Assembly (NCBI RefSeq): GCF_016863515.1
Contig: NZ_BOPA01000014.1
Location: 1-64,000 of the forward strand
Direction of reading: 5' to 3'
DNA length: 64,000 nucleotides
DNA from: Micromonospora gifhornensis
GTDB taxonomy: Bacteria; Actinomycetota; Actinomycetes; Mycobacteriales; Micromonosporaceae
In this document: positions 32,546 through 42,229 of the stretch, piece after piece
How positions within the stretch are numbered: position 1 is the first letter of the stretch
Layout: each line of letters begins with the position of its first letter
Notes under the pieces: model-generated
What the model was told of the DNA's origin: nothing
The model's input: only the letters and a program-made list of their open reading frames with translations
Databases searched by the model: none
Position numbers and translations under genes: made by a program

Positions 32546-33376
32546 GTGGCCATGCAGTTCTACGCCTCGCCCGAACAGATCATGCGCGACCGTTCCGAGC
32601 TGGCCCGCAAGGGCATCGCCCGGGGACGCAGCGCGGTGGTCCTGAGCTACGCCGGCGGGGTCCTCTTCGTTGCGGAGAATCTCTCCAGCACCCTGCACAA
32701 GGTCAGTGAGATCTACGACCGCATCGGGTTCGCCGCGGTCGGCAAGTACAACGAGTTCGAGAACCTGCGCCGCGCCGGGGTGCGGATGGCCGACCTGAAC
32801 GGTCTCAGCTACGACCGGCGCGACGTCACCGGTCTGGCCCTGGCCAACGCGTACGCGCAGACACTCGGTGCCATCTTCACCGAACAGTCCAAGCCGTTCG
32901 AGGTGGAGATCTGTGTGGCCGAGGTGGGGGCCACGCCGGAGGAGGACTCGCTGTACCGGCTCACCTACGACGGTTCGGTCAACGACGAGCCCGGCCGGAT
33001 GGCGATGGGTGGCCAGTCCGAGGCGATCGCCGGGGTGCTGAAGTCGAACCACCGGCCGGACATGTCGCTCGGCGACGCGGTGAAGGTGGCGGTGCAGGCG
33101 CTGAGCAGCGTCGGTGGTGAGGGTGGTGCCGCCCGGACGATCGCCGCCAACCAGCTGGAGGTGGCGGTCCTGGACCGCAGTCGGGTGGGGCGTACCTTCC
33201 GGCGGATCACCGGCGCGGCGCTGACCGCGTTGCTCGACGGCAGCGCGGCGGGTGAGGCCGCCGACGAGGACCGGGCGAAGACCCCGACCACGCCGACCGA
33301 GGAGGCCCACAAGCCGACCACCTCGGCGGGCTCGGCCGACCTGGAGGACAAGCCCGGCAACCCGTCCGAGGCCTGA
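32546..33376 (+). CDS. prcA: 20S proteasome alpha subunit
   Basis: The alpha subunit forms the outer rings and gate of the core particle. The 276-residue protein has the alpha-type N-terminal segment [20 protein letters not shown], which forms the gate, followed by [17 protein letters not shown]. The C-terminal 40 residues are Pro/Thr/Glu-rich and disordered, typical of actinobacterial PrcA. GAAGGAGAG lies 8-16 bases before the GTG start. The gene ends the conserved block; a strong hairpin follows, then the rhamnose island in the opposite direction. Confidence 0.97.
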   Translation: MAMQFYASPEQIMRDRSELARKGIARGRSAVVLSYAGGVLFVAENLSSTLHKVSEIYDRIGFAAVGKYNEFENLRRAGVRMADLNGLSYDRRDVTGLALANAYAQTLGAIFTEQSKPFEVEICVAEVGATPEEDSLYRLTYDGSVNDEPGRMAMGGQSEAIAGVLKSNHRPDMSLGDAVKVAVQALSSVGGEGGAARTIAANQLEVAVLDRSRVGRTFRRITGAALTALLDGSAAGEAADEDRAKTPTTPTEEAHKPTTSAGSADLEDKPGNPSEA

Positions 33377-33421
33377 CCCCACCCGGTCCGGCCGACCCGA
33401 CTCGGCCCGACCACGTTCTGC

Positions 33422-33456
33422 GCGGCGCTCGGCAGCTTTCCGCTGCCGAGCGCCGC
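33422..33456. terminator. Hairpin terminator after prcA
   Basis: A perfect 15-bp stem (33422-33436 with 33442-33456) and a 5-base loop lie 45 bases after the prcA stop. It lies between convergent units; the G/C-rich stem has no poly-T tail, as is common in this type of genome. Confidence 0.7.
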
Positions 33457-33607
33457 ATCCGTTGTCGGCCCACCTGCCCGGCGCAACACCCACCGAGATG
33501 GCGTACGCCCGACCCGATCCTCCACGAGTTTCGACTCGGCCCTCCGCGCGCTGATGCACGGACTGCGCCGGCTCGAGGGTGAGCGGGCCGGGGTGGGCCG
33601 GGCTGGG

Positions 33608-34636
33608 TCAGGGGCGGGCGAGCAGGGGGCGGACCAGGGCCCACCAGGCGGCGGCGATCGCGTTGAACACGCCCATGCCGGGTGGGGCGTCCACGTTCGA
33701 CGGTGCCACCCGGGCGGTGATCAGGTGGGCGAGGGCGCCGTCGCCGACCGTGCGTTCGGACTGGAGTTGGCGGCGGCGGGTGCGTACCCAGTTGCGGTGC
33801 CGCCACAGCCAGGACCAGCCGCGTACCTTCTGCCGGCCCCAACCGCCGGCGAGGGCCGCGGCGAGCATGGCGGCCTCGGTGAGCAGCAGCATCGGCGCCA
33901 GCAGCGCCAGGGTCCGTCCCTGGTACGCGGTGAGCAGGGTGATCAGCCGGTTGCGTTCTACCAGGTAGAGCTTGAGGGCGTTGCGGGAGAACTCGTAGTG
34001 GTGGCGGACCACCGCGTCGGGCACGTACTCCAGCCGTAGGCCACGTTGCCACAGCCGGAGGCTGAGTTCGGTGTCCTCGTGGTAGGCGAAGTACTCGGCG
34101 GCGAAGCCGCCCAACTCCTCCCAGCGTTCCCGGCTGATCATGAAGCAGCAGCCGCTGAGCGACGGTACGGCGGTGCGGCGCGCGTGGGCGGTGGCCGGCT
34201 CGCCGTTGCCGCCGGCCCAGGACAGGCCGGTGAAGTGCAGCGGGTTGCCGGAGGTGTTGATCAGTTCGGGGTTGTCGGCGAGCCGGATGGAGGCCATCGC
34301 GGCGCCCACGCCGGGCTCGGCGGCCACCGCGGTGACCTTGGCGAGCGCGTCGGGGGCGACCACCGCGTCGGAGTTGACGAAGGCCAGCCAGTCGCCGCCG
34401 GCCTCGGCGGCACCGAGGTTGCAGCCGCCGGAGAATCCGGTGTTCTGCTCCGGGCGGATCACCCGTACGCCGGGCAGGCCCTTGACCACGTCGATGCCGT
34501 CGCTGGTGCACCCGTTGTCGACGACGATGAGTTCCACGTCGACGCCGGTGCTTGCCAGCACCGCCTGCGCGGCGTCGACCAGCCAGGGTTCGGGGCCGTA
34601 GGCGAGCATCACCGCGGTCACTCGGGCCGGGCTCAT
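33608..34636 (-). CDS. Family 2 glycosyltransferase (rhamnosyltransferase-like)
   Basis: A 342-residue GT-A enzyme. It starts VTAVMLAYGPEPWLVDAAQA and has VELIVVDNGCTSDG, NTGFSGGCNLGA, and the DxD-like NSDA metal-binding segment. The acceptor-side motif is EDTELSLRLW. A hydrophobic helix pair lies near residues 255-285, so it acts at the cytoplasmic membrane. The layout resembles WbbL-type rhamnosyltransferases that use dTDP-rhamnose, consistent with the rfb genes next door. It overlaps the flippase gene by 4 bases. ATG 34636 begins the conserved sequence; the open frame upstream is spurious. Confidence 0.85.
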   Translation of the reverse strand: MSPARVTAVMLAYGPEPWLVDAAQAVLASTGVDVELIVVDNGCTSDGIDVVKGLPGVRVIRPEQNTGFSGGCNLGAAEAGGDWLAFVNSDAVVAPDALAKVTAVAAEPGVGAAMASIRLADNPELINTSGNPLHFTGLSWAGGNGEPATAHARRTAVPSLSGCCFMISRERWEELGGFAAEYFAYHEDTELSLRLWQRGLRLEYVPDAVVRHHYEFSRNALKLYLVERNRLITLLTAYQGRTLALLAPMLLLTEAAMLAAALAGGWGRQKVRGWSWLWRHRNWVRTRRRQLQSERTVGDGALAHLITARVAPSNVDAPPGMGVFNAIAAAWWALVRPLLARP

Positions 34637-35937
34637 CGGACACCTCCGGGAGCGGTCGCGGGCAACGTGACCGCGACGGGTGGGTTCGGGTCGGACTGAC
34701 GACGGCGGCGCAGCAGGGCGAGCATGACGGCGGTGACCACCACCGAGCCCACGGTGTAGCCGAGTTCGACCCGCAGGGCGACGGACAGCGGGGCCAGGGT
34801 CGCGGCGGCCAGCGCGGCGACGCCGAGGGTCCAGGCTGCCGCCTGGGCGCGGTGCCGGTCGCGGGCCAGTAGCGCCTGGCCGAGCACCATCGCCCACAGG
34901 TACGCCAGGGTGGCCACGGCGAGCCAGGCGAAGTCGCCGCGGCCGAGGACCGCAGGCGCGTCGAAGAGGGCGTGTACGAGCCACGGCCCGAGCAGCACGG
35001 TCAGCACACCGCCACCGACGCCCAGGGCGGTGACGACTGCCAGGGCGCGTCGCAGCAGACCGCCGAAGGCCGCCTCGTCGTCGGTGGCGGCGGCGGTGGA
35101 CAGGCCGGGCAGCAGCGCGGCCTGCATCGAGCCGAAGACGAACAGCGGGATGCGGACCAGCACCAGCGCCGACAGCAGCGCGCCGGCGGTGGCGACGTCG
35201 TCCGGGGCCAGCAGCCGTACGTTGATCACACCGACGTTGACCACGACCTGCGACAACAGGCTGGAGACGGTGAGCAGTGCCAGTCCGCGCAGCAGCGGCG
35301 GCCAGGGCATCGGCGTCCCACCCCCGACGGCGCGAGCCACCGGCGGGGCGGTGAGGGCGACCGCCAGCAGCGGCGCGGCGACCAGCACGAGGGCGTACGC
35401 CACAGGAGAGTCGACTCCGGCTGCGGCGAGGGCGGCGACCCCGCCGATGCGCAGCCCGCCGTCGAGCCCAAGTTGGCTGCCGTACCAGGTGAACTGGCCC
35501 AGCCCGGCGAGCACCCCACGGGTGGTGTGCGCCAGCGCCAGGGCGACAAGCGCGCCGACCAGGGTGGCCACCATGGCGCGGTTGCCGTCGAAGAGGCGTT
35601 CGGCGAGGGTGTCCGTGGCGGCGGTGACGGCCAGGACGAGCAGGGTGAGCACGGCGGCGGCGACGGTCGCGCCCCGCGCCAGCACCGGCCCCGGTGGCAG
35701 GTCGCGGGTACGCCGGGCGGCGACCAGCCGGGCGACCTCCTGCTCCACCGGCAGGAACACGCCGATGCCGACGGTGAAGACGATCGACCAGAGCACCGAC
35801 AGCGACGAGTAGTCACCAGGAGTGAGGGTGTGTCCGGCCACGGCGAGATGCACGTACGAGGCCAGCCCCACCAGGGCCAGCCCGGCCCCGACGGGGACGG
35901 TGCCGGGTGGGACGAGGCGGAGCAGTCGGCGGATCAC
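34633..35937 (-). CDS. Polysaccharide flippase-like membrane protein (MATE/Wzx-type)
   Basis: This 434-residue protein is almost entirely hydrophobic, with 12-14 predicted helices and short polar loops. It is of the size and pattern of MOP-superfamily flippases that move lipid-linked glycans. The region VLSIVFTVGIGVFLPVEQEV (about residues 50-70) resembles the N-terminal MOP core. No charged active-site motif is visible. Overlapping stop/start codons (GTGA) couple it to the glycosyltransferases on both sides, supporting a glycan export role. The substrate is unknown. Confidence 0.72.
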   Translation of the reverse strand: MIRRLLRLVPPGTVPVGAGLALVGLASYVHLAVAGHTLTPGDYSSLSVLWSIVFTVGIGVFLPVEQEVARLVAARRTRDLPPGPVLARGATVAAAVLTLLVLAVTAATDTLAERLFDGNRAMVATLVGALVALALAHTTRGVLAGLGQFTWYGSQLGLDGGLRIGGVAALAAAGVDSPVAYALVLVAAPLLAVALTAPPVARAVGGGTPMPWPPLLRGLALLTVSSLLSQVVVNVGVINVRLLAPDDVATAGALLSALVLVRIPLFVFGSMQAALLPGLSTAAATDDEAAFGGLLRRALAVVTALGVGGGVLTVLLGPWLVHALFDAPAVLGRGDFAWLAVATLAYLWAMVLGQALLARDRHRAQAAAWTLGVAALAAATLAPLSVALRVELGYTVGSVVVTAVMLALLRRRRQSDPNPPVAVTLPATAPGGVR

Positions 35938-36635
35938 CGGCGGATGAGCGCCAGGGTGAGGACCGCCAGCGCCCGCCCGAGGTAGATCATCGCCTTGGCG
36001 GGGGAGTGGCTGGGGGTGCCGGCCATCCGCCGCCGCATCGCCACCGGGACCTGCTGGATGCGGTAGCCGCGGCGGGCGGCGTGCACGAGCGTCTCGACCG
36101 TGTCGCCGAGGTACTCGGCCGGGTACCAGCGGGCGAACATCTCGATCATGCGGCGGTTGGCGGCGCGGAACCCGGAGGTGGTGTCGGTCAGGGTGGTGCC
36201 GGCCAGGCCGGACAGCACCACCGACAGCATGCCCATCGCCCAGCGGCGCGGCCCGCGTACGGCGTAGTCGCCCTCACCGGCGAACCGGGCCCCGATGACC
36301 AGGTCGTAGTCGTCGAGCAGGTCCACCAGCTTCGGCACGTACCGGGGGTCGTGCTGCCCGTCGGCGTCGATCTGCACCGCGACGTCGTAGTCGTGGTCGT
36401 GGGCGTAGCGGTAGCCCAGCCGCATCGCCCCGCCGACACCGAGGTTGTACGGCAGCCGGGCGACGCGGGCACCGGCGGCGACGGCGACGGCGGCCGTACG
36501 GTCGGCCGATCCGTCGTCGACGACAAGCACGTCCACGCCGGGCAGTTCGCCCCGGATCTCGCGGACCACGTCGGCGATCGAGCCGGCCTCGTTGAGCGCC
36601 GGGATGATGACGAGCAGTCGTTTGCCGTTAACCAT
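35934..36635 (-). CDS. Family 2 glycosyltransferase (polyprenyl-phosphate type)
   Basis: A 233-residue GT-A enzyme of the dolichol-phosphate mannosyltransferase/DPM1 group. Motifs are RLLVIIPALNEAGSIADVV, VLVVDDGSADRT, NLGVGGAMRLGYRYA and the metal-binding QIDADGQHDP. It ends in a hydrophobic stretch near residues 215-230. The product would be a polyprenyl-phosphate sugar used on the outside of the membrane. ATG 36635 (MVNGKRLLV) starts the family sequence, so the codons before it are not used. It overlaps the DUF2304 gene upstream by 8 bases. Confidence 0.85.
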   Translation of the reverse strand: MVNGKRLLVIIPALNEAGSIADVVREIRGELPGVDVLVVDDGSADRTAAVAVAAGARVARLPYNLGVGGAMRLGYRYAHDHDYDVAVQIDADGQHDPRYVPKLVDLLDDYDLVIGARFAGEGDYAVRGPRRWAMGMLSVVLSGLAGTTLTDTTSGFRAANRRMIEMFARWYPAEYLGDTVETLVHAARRGYRIQQVPVAMRRRMAGTPSHSPAKAMIYLGRALAVLTLALIRR

Positions 36636-37008
36636 CGCGGCCCACCAGTTCCTGCTGCTGCGTCCGTTCCGCCCGGTCGGCCTCGACCTCGGCACGGAGC
36701 AGGGCGAACTCCTCGGCCAGCGTCCGGGTCTCCTCCTCCAGGGCGCTGACCTCCCAGCTGAGGTGGATGCAGACCAGCAGGAGGAAGACGATGCCGAGGA
36801 AGAGCACCAGACTGACGCCGGAGGCGACGCCGACCAGGTCGGCGACGCCGTCGAGCAGTCGGGGGAACAGCGACAGCGGGATCACCACGAACAGCAGCCC
36901 GAGCCAGAGCATGCCGTACTTCTCCCGCAGTTGCCGCCGGCGCAACAGCTCGACGATCGTGGCCAGCAGGACGAGTCCGGTCAGGCCGGTGACCAGGGTG
37001 AGCTTCAT
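36628..37008 (-). CDS. DUF2304 family membrane protein
   Basis: The 126-residue protein starts [20 protein letters not shown] and has three hydrophobic helices, then a charged coiled-coil-like C-terminus (about 90-126, EEETRTLAEEFALLRAEVEA). DUF2304 genes sit next to DPM-like glycosyltransferases in many actinobacteria and may anchor the enzyme. ATG 37008 is used because the region before it belongs to the end of rfbD. Confidence 0.82.
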   Translation of the reverse strand: MKLTLVTGLTGLVLLATIVELLRRRQLREKYGMLWLGLLFVVIPLSLFPRLLDGVADLVGVASGVSLVLFLGIVFLLLVCIHLSWEVSALEEETRTLAEEFALLRAEVEADRAERTQQQELVGRDG

Positions 37009-37889
37009 GCGACCTTCCACGGGGAGGGTGGAGCGGCGGGGGTGAACGCTTCGGTGAGCGTGGTGTGCCAGTCCGGCAGGGGGGACAGGCCGGCTTCGGC
37101 CCATCGGCCGTGCCGCAGCACACTGTACGCCGGTCGCGGTGCCGGACGCGGAAACCGACTGCTGGTGGTGGGTCGGATCCGGTCGGGGTCGAGCCCGTGC
37201 AGGGCGAACACCGCCCGGGCCAGGCCGTACCAGGTGGTCTCGCCGGAGCAGGTGCCGTGCCAGACGCCGGGCCGGGCCCGACCGTCCCGGGCCGCCTCGG
37301 CGAGCCTGACCAACTGCTCCGCCAGCGTGTACGACCAGGTGGGTTGGCCGCGCTGGTCGTCGACGACGTCGAGGAAGTCGCGCTGTTGCGCCAGGCCGAG
37401 CATGGTGGTGACGAAGTTGCGGCCGTGGGTGCCGTACAGCCAGGCGGTGCGCACCACGTGGCCGCGGTCGGGCAGCAGCCGGCGCACGGCCTGTTCTCCG
37501 GCGAGCTTGCTGCGACCGTACGCGTTGACCGGGGCTGTCGGCGCGTCCTCCGGGTAGGGGGTGTCGGCGTCACCGGCGAAGACGTAGTCGGTGGAGACGT
37601 GCAGCAGGTACGCGCCGTGCGCGGCGCAGGCGGTGGCGAGGTGGGCCACGGCGGCACCGTTGACCGCGGTCGCCGCCGCCTCGTCCTGCTCGGCCCGGTC
37701 GACGTCGGTCCACGCGGCGGCGTTGAGCACCACGTCGTGGCCGGCCACCGCGTCGGCGACGGCGGTCGCGTCGGTGACGTCGAGCTGGGTGCGGGTGACG
37801 GCCGTCGCCGTGTGTTCGGGATGACCGGCGAGCACCTCGACGGCGTCCCGCCCGAGCATCCCGCCGGCACCGGTCACCAGGAATCTCAT
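37005..37889 (-). CDS. rfbD: dTDP-4-dehydrorhamnose reductase
   Basis: RfbD performs the last NADPH-dependent step to dTDP-L-rhamnose. The 294 residues start [20 protein letters not shown] (nucleotide-binding GxxGxxG). It has [13 protein letters not shown] and the catalytic YGRSKLAGE (Tyr and Lys of YxxxK). It overlaps the rfbB start by 4 bases and the DUF2304 gene end by 4 bases, so the block is translationally coupled. Confidence 0.93.
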   Translation of the reverse strand: MRFLVTGAGGMLGRDAVEVLAGHPEHTATAVTRTQLDVTDATAVADAVAGHDVVLNAAAWTDVDRAEQDEAAATAVNGAAVAHLATACAAHGAYLLHVSTDYVFAGDADTPYPEDAPTAPVNAYGRSKLAGEQAVRRLLPDRGHVVRTAWLYGTHGRNFVTTMLGLAQQRDFLDVVDDQRGQPTWSYTLAEQLVRLAEAARDGRARPGVWHGTCSGETTWYGLARAVFALHGLDPDRIRPTTSSRFPRPAPRPAYSVLRHGRWAEAGLSPLPDWHTTLTEAFTPAAPPSPWKVA

Positions 37890-38887
37890 GCGGCCGCCGC
37901 CTTCCGCAGCGGCTCCCACCAGGAGCGGTTGTCGCGGTACCAGTCGACGGTGCTGGCGAGCCCGTCGTCGAGACCGACGGTGGGCGCGTACCCGAGCTCC
38001 TTGTTGATCTTGCTGATGTCCAGCGAGTAGCGGCGGTCGTGGCCCTTGCGGTCGGCGACCAGAGTGACCCGGTCCCAGTCCGCGCCGCAGGCCTGCAGCA
38101 GCCGGCCGGTCAGCTCCTTGTTGGTCAATTCCGTGCCGCCGCCGATGTGATAGACCTCGCCGGCTCGTCCGCCCTGCTGGACCATTGCCACGCCCCGACA
38201 GTGGTCGTGCACGTGCAGCCAGTCCCGCACGTTGCCGCCGTCGCCGTACAGCGGCACGGTGCGGCCGTCGAGCAGGTTTGTCACGAACAGCGGAATGACC
38301 TTCTCCGGGTACTGGTAGGGGCCGTAGTTGTTGGAGCAGCGGGTCACCACCACGTCCATGCCGTGGGTGCGGTGGTAGGCCAGGGCGAGCAGGTCGGAGC
38401 CGGCCTTCGAGGCCGAGTACGGCGAGTTCGGCGCCAACGGCCAGTCCTCGGTCCACGAGCCCTCGGCGATCGAGCCGTACACCTCGTCGGTGGAGACGTG
38501 CACGAACCGACGCACCCCGTGCCGCAGCGCGGCGTCGAGCAGCGTCTGCGTGCCCAGCACGTTGGTGCAGACGAACGGCCCGGCGCCGGAGATCGAACGG
38601 TCGACGTGCGACTCGGCGGCGAAATGCACGATGACGTCTTGCCCCGCGACGACCTCGTCGACAACCTCGGCGTGACGGATGTCACCGTGGACGAATTCCA
38701 GTCGGGGGTCGTCGGCCACCGGCGCCAGGTTGGCCCGGTTGCCCGAGTAGGTGAGCGCGTCGAGCACCGTCACCCGGGACGGCTGGATCGGGGGCACCCC
38801 CTCGGCGCTGCCTCCGGGCGCGCCCAGCAGCATGCGCACGTACTCCGAACCGATGAAGCCGGCGCCGCCGGTGACCAGGATCCTCAC
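37886..38887 (-). CDS. rfbB: dTDP-glucose 4,6-dehydratase
   Basis: RfbB converts dTDP-glucose to the 4-keto-6-deoxy sugar with tightly bound NAD+. The 333-residue protein has [20 protein letters not shown], the acid/base motif [10 protein letters not shown] (Asp-Glu) and the catalytic YSASKAGSD (YxxxK). It is the first gene of the minus-strand arm and is divergent from rfbA across an 87-base promoter region. It overlaps rfbD. Confidence 0.95.
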   Translation of the reverse strand: MRILVTGGAGFIGSEYVRMLLGAPGGSAEGVPPIQPSRVTVLDALTYSGNRANLAPVADDPRLEFVHGDIRHAEVVDEVVAGQDVIVHFAAESHVDRSISGAGPFVCTNVLGTQTLLDAALRHGVRRFVHVSTDEVYGSIAEGSWTEDWPLAPNSPYSASKAGSDLLALAYHRTHGMDVVVTRCSNNYGPYQYPEKVIPLFVTNLLDGRTVPLYGDGGNVRDWLHVHDHCRGVAMVQQGGRAGEVYHIGGGTELTNKELTGRLLQACGADWDRVTLVADRKGHDRRYSLDISKINKELGYAPTVGLDDGLASTVDWYRDNRSWWEPLRKAAAA

Positions 38888-38961
38888 GGGTCCGGAAGTC
38901 TACGCGAAACGCCCGCATTCGCCTGCGCTCGCGCCCGCGTGCCGGTTGCCCGAGCTGTCGG

Positions 38962-38967
38962 TACGCT
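38962..38967 (+). promoter_or_regulatory. -10 box (TACGCT) of rfbA
   Basis: TACGCT ends 7 bases before GTG 38975 in the divergent rfbA/rfbB spacer. The absence of a ribosome site indicates a leaderless transcript. Confidence 0.5.
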
Positions 38968-38974
38968 TCCGCGG

Positions 38975-39874
38975 GTGCGTGGAATATTGCTTGCCGGTGG
39001 GACCGGATCGCGGCTCTGGCCGATCACCCGGGCGGTGTCGAAGCAGCTGATGCCGGTCTTCGACAAGCCGATGATCTACTACCCGCTCTCCACTCTGGTG
39101 ATGTCCGGGGTGCGCGAGATCCTGGTGATCACCACGCCGGAGGAGCAGGCGCAGTTCCGGCGCCTGCTCGGCGACGGCAGCCAGTTCGGGCTGCGGCTGG
39201 AGTACGTCGCCCAGCCCCGGCCGGAGGGCATCGCCCAGGCGTTCGTACTCGGCGCGGACTTCATCGGCGACGAGAGCGTGGCGCTGATCCTCGGCGACAA
39301 CATCTTCCACGGCGTCGGTCTCGGTCGACAGCTCGCCGCCGCCGGTGACCCGGTCGGCGGACGGATCTTCGCCTATCCGGTGGCGAACCCGCAGGAGTAC
39401 GGGGTGGTGCACTTCGCCCCGGACGGCCGGGTGCTGTCGATCGAGGAGAAGCCGGACAAGCCCCGATCCCGGTACGCGGTGCCCGGCCTGTACTTCTACG
39501 ACAACCGGGTGGTGGAGATCGCGCGTGGCCTCACTCCCAGCAACCGTGGCGAGTTGGAGATCACCGCGGTCAACGAGGCGTACCGCCGCTGGGGTGAGCT
39601 GTCGGTGACCGTCCTGGACCGGGGTACCGCGTGGCTGGACACCGGCACCTTCACCTCGCTGATGCAGGCCGCCGAGTTCGTCCGGGTGATCGAGGAACGG
39701 CAGGGTATGAAGATCGGCTGTATCGAGGAGGTCGTCTGGCGGGCCGGGCTCATCGACGACGACCAGTTGCGGGCCCTGGCCGAGCCGCTGACCAAGAGCG
39801 GGTACGGCGACTACCTGCTCGACCTGCTCGCCGGTGAGCGCCACGAGCTGATCAGCCCGGGAGAGGTGCGATGA
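38975..39874 (+). CDS. rfbA: Glucose-1-phosphate thymidylyltransferase
   Basis: RfbA makes dTDP-glucose from dTTP and glucose-1-phosphate. The 299-residue protein starts [18 protein letters not shown], with the nucleotidyltransferase signature continuing into [19 protein letters not shown]. It also has [13 protein letters not shown] (metal-binding Asp), EEKPDKP and [14 protein letters not shown] 38975 is used rather than the long open frame upstream because it starts the family sequence and follows a -10 box. It overlaps rfbC (ATGA). Confidence 0.94.
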   Translation: MRGILLAGGTGSRLWPITRAVSKQLMPVFDKPMIYYPLSTLVMSGVREILVITTPEEQAQFRRLLGDGSQFGLRLEYVAQPRPEGIAQAFVLGADFIGDESVALILGDNIFHGVGLGRQLAAAGDPVGGRIFAYPVANPQEYGVVHFAPDGRVLSIEEKPDKPRSRYAVPGLYFYDNRVVEIARGLTPSNRGELEITAVNEAYRRWGELSVTVLDRGTAWLDTGTFTSLMQAAEFVRVIEERQGMKIGCIEEVVWRAGLIDDDQLRALAEPLTKSGYGDYLLDLLAGERHELISPGEVR

Positions 39875-40485
39875 AGCTGCGACAGTTGGGCATCGAGGGC
39901 GCCTGGGAGATCACGCCACAGCAGCACGGTGACTCCCGAGGACTCTTCCTGGAGTGGTACCGCTTCGACCGGCTCGCCGAGGAGGTCGGTCATCCGCTGC
40001 GGCTGGCCCAGGGCAACCTGTCGGTCAGCGCCCGCCACGTGGTGCGCGGCATCCACTTCGCCGACGTGCCACCCGGCCAGGCGAAGTACGTGACGTGTGT
40101 GCGCGGCGCGGTCCTGGACGTGGTGGTGGACCTGCGGGTCGGCTCGCCCACCTTCGGCCAGTGGGAGAGCGTGCGCCTCGACGACGTGGACCGGCGGGCG
40201 GTCTACCTCGCCGAAGGGCTCGGCCACGGCTTCTGCGCGCTGACCGACGACGCCACCCTGAGCTACCTCTGCTCGACCACCTACAACCCGACGGCCGAAC
40301 ATGCGGTGCACCCGCTGGACGAGGAGCTGGGCATCGAGTGGCCGACCGGCACACCGCTGCTGTCCGCCCGCGACGCCGCCGCGCCGCGCCTGGCCCAGGT
40401 GCGCGCGGCAGGGCTGCTGCCGGAGTACGAAACGTGCCGACGGCACGCCGCCGAGCTGGACGCCGAGACGCCCGGCGGGTGCTGA
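39871..40485 (+). CDS. rfbC: dTDP-4-dehydrorhamnose 3,5-epimerase
   Basis: RfbC inverts two centres of the dTDP-4-keto sugar. The 204-residue cupin has the catalytic His in [20 protein letters not shown], the Lys of that segment and the Tyr/Asp region [27 protein letters not shown] is a family motif. The four rhamnose enzymes (rfbA, B, C, D) are all present, so the pathway is complete from glucose-1-phosphate. Confidence 0.92.
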   Translation: MKLRQLGIEGAWEITPQQHGDSRGLFLEWYRFDRLAEEVGHPLRLAQGNLSVSARHVVRGIHFADVPPGQAKYVTCVRGAVLDVVVDLRVGSPTFGQWESVRLDDVDRRAVYLAEGLGHGFCALTDDATLSYLCSTTYNPTAEHAVHPLDEELGIEWPTGTPLLSARDAAAPRLAQVRAAGLLPEYETCRRHAAELDAETPGGC

Positions 40486-40544
40486 CGTCGCGAATGCGGC
40501 AAGCGTACGTGTCACGACAGTGACGAATCAGGGCTCCGTACGGC

Positions 40545-40550
40545 TAATGT
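40545..40550 (+). promoter_or_regulatory. -10 box (TAATGT) of pafA
   Basis: TAATGT ends 6 bases before ATG 40557, leaving no leader. This supports a pafA promoter independent of the rhamnose genes upstream. Confidence 0.5.
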
Positions 40551-40556
40551 CTCATC

Positions 40557-41915
40557 ATGGAACGGCGAATCTTCGGTCTGGAGACCGAGTACGGCGTCAC
40601 CTGCACCTACCGCGGACAGCGCAGGCTGTCCCCCGACGAGGTAGCCCGGTACCTCTTCCGCCGGGTCGTGTCCTGGGGCCGGTCGAGCAACGTCTTCCTG
40701 CGTAACGGCGCTCGGCTCTACCTGGACGTCGGCTCGCACCCGGAGTACGCCACCCCGGAATGCGACTCCGTCATCGACCTGGTGGCCCATGACCGGGCCG
40801 GTGAGCGCATCCTGGAAGGGCTGCTCATCGACGCGGAGAAGCGGCTGCACGACGAGGGCATCGCGGGCGAGATCTACCTGTTCAAGAACAACACCGACTC
40901 GGCCGGCAACTCGTACGGCTGCCACGAGAACTACCTGGTCTCCCGGCACGGGGAGTTCGGCCGGCTGGCCGACGTGTTGATCCCGTTCCTGGTCACCCGG
41001 CAGTTGATCTGTGGCGCGGGCAAGGTGCTGCAGACTCCACGCGGCGCGGTGTACTGCCTGTCGCAGCGCGCCGAGCACATCTGGGAGGGGGTCTCCTCGG
41101 CCACCACCCGCAGCCGTCCGATCATCAACACCCGCGACGAGCCGCACGCCGACGCCGAGCGGTACCGCCGGCTGCACGTCATCGTCGGCGACTCCAACAT
41201 GAACGAGGTCACCACGCTGCTGAAGGTCGGCAGCGCCGACATCGTGCTGCGGATGATCGAGGCCGGGGTGGTGATGCGCGACCTCACCCTGGAGAACCCG
41301 ATCCGGGCCATCCGGGAGGTGTCGCACGACATCACCGGCCGACGGAAGGTGCGACTGGCCTCGGGTAAGGAGATCAGCGCCCTGGAGATCCAGCAGGAAT
41401 ACCTGGCCAAGGCGACCGAGTTCGTCGAGCGCCGTGGCGGCGACCAGACCGCCAAGCGGGTGGTCGAGCTGTGGGGCCGGGTGCTGCGGGCGGTGGAGAC
41501 CGGCGACCTGGAACCGGTCTCCCGGGAGATCGACTGGGTGACCAAGCTGCGGCTGATCGAGCGCTACCAGCGCAAGCACGACCTGCCGCTGTCGCACGCC
41601 CGGGTGGCGCAGATGGATCTCGCCTACCACGACCTGCGCCGGGGTCGGGGCCTCTACGCCCTGTTGGAACGGCGCGGCGACGTGGATCGGGTGGCCACGG
41701 ACCCGGAGATCTTCGAGGCGAAGGAGACGCCGCCGCAGACCACCCGGGCGCGGCTGCGTGGGGAGTTCATCCGGCACGCCCAGGAAAAGCGGCGGGACTT
41801 CACCGTCGACTGGGTGCACCTGAAGCTCAACGACCAGGCGCAGCGCACCGTGCTCTGCAAGGACCCGTTCCGGGCGTACGACGAGCGGGTCGAGCGGCTG
41901 ATCGCCAGCATGTGA
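40557..41915 (+). CDS. pafA: Pup--protein ligase
   Basis: PafA phosphorylates the C-terminal Glu of Pup and joins it to a lysine of a target. The 452 residues begin [20 protein letters not shown], with the active-site Glu/Mg motif ETEYG. It has [40 protein letters not shown] and a C-terminal Pup-recognition domain. It lacks the loop found in the Dop paralogue here, and its length fits PafA (450-480). It is separated from prcA by the 7-kb glycan island, unlike the compact mycobacterial arrangement. Confidence 0.97.
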   Translation: MERRIFGLETEYGVTCTYRGQRRLSPDEVARYLFRRVVSWGRSSNVFLRNGARLYLDVGSHPEYATPECDSVIDLVAHDRAGERILEGLLIDAEKRLHDEGIAGEIYLFKNNTDSAGNSYGCHENYLVSRHGEFGRLADVLIPFLVTRQLICGAGKVLQTPRGAVYCLSQRAEHIWEGVSSATTRSRPIINTRDEPHADAERYRRLHVIVGDSNMNEVTTLLKVGSADIVLRMIEAGVVMRDLTLENPIRAIREVSHDITGRRKVRLASGKEISALEIQQEYLAKATEFVERRGGDQTAKRVVELWGRVLRAVETGDLEPVSREIDWVTKLRLIERYQRKHDLPLSHARVAQMDLAYHDLRRGRGLYALLERRGDVDRVATDPEIFEAKETPPQTTRARLRGEFIRHAQEKRRDFTVDWVHLKLNDQAQRTVLCKDPFRAYDERVERLIASM

Positions 41916-41924
41916 CCGGCTGCA

Positions 41925-41953
41925 CCGGGCCCGTCCGCTCCGGACGGGCCCGG
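41925..41953 (+). terminator. Hairpin terminator after pafA
   Basis: A perfect 13-bp stem (41925-41937 with 41941-41953) with a 3-base loop lies 10 bases after the pafA stop. The -10 element of the next small gene (TACGCT) follows at once. Confidence 0.7.
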
Positions 41954-41969
41954 GTACGCTGGCCGGACC

Positions 41970-42155
41970 ATGTTGCCTTCCGAACCTCCCACCCCCGGCG
42001 CCCAGCGGCAGGGCTGGCTCGAACGCCGCCGCGACAAGGTCCGCGCCGAGATCGAGCGCAATCGCCGAGGCGAGCACACCGTCCCGACCTGGGTGCTGGC
42101 GGCAGCGCTGGCACTGATCGTCGGCGCCTGGCTCGCCTTGATCATCCTCGCCTGA
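41970..42155 (+). CDS. Small single-pass membrane protein
   Basis: The 61-residue product has a charged N-terminal helix (WLERRRDKVRAEIERNRRGE, about residues 16-35) and one hydrophobic segment (about 41-60) that ends at the C-terminus. It is conserved next to pafA in related genomes as far as I recall; the function is unknown. A -10 box (TACGCT) lies 10-15 bases before the ATG, so the message is nearly leaderless. It ends inside palindrome B copy 2. Confidence 0.72.
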   Translation: MLPSEPPTPGAQRQGWLERRRDKVRAEIERNRRGEHTVPTWVLAAALALIVGAWLALIILA

Positions 42156-42213
42156 GGCGTAAGGAAGGGCACCTTGTTAACGCCTGCGGTAGAGCAGGGG
42201 CCCCCTTTTAACG
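42155..42213. terminator. Palindrome family B, copy 2 (bidirectional terminator)
   Basis: This is the same element as at 15221-15275 but inverted. Arms are GTAAGGAAGGGCACCTTGTTAA on the left and GGGGCCCCCTTTTAACGC on the right, with the shared GCGTTAAC-type core. It lies between the small membrane-protein gene and the convergent DUF3866 gene. The loop and arms have drifted by several bases. Confidence 0.72.
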
Positions 42214-42229
42214 CGTACGCCCGGTCAGC

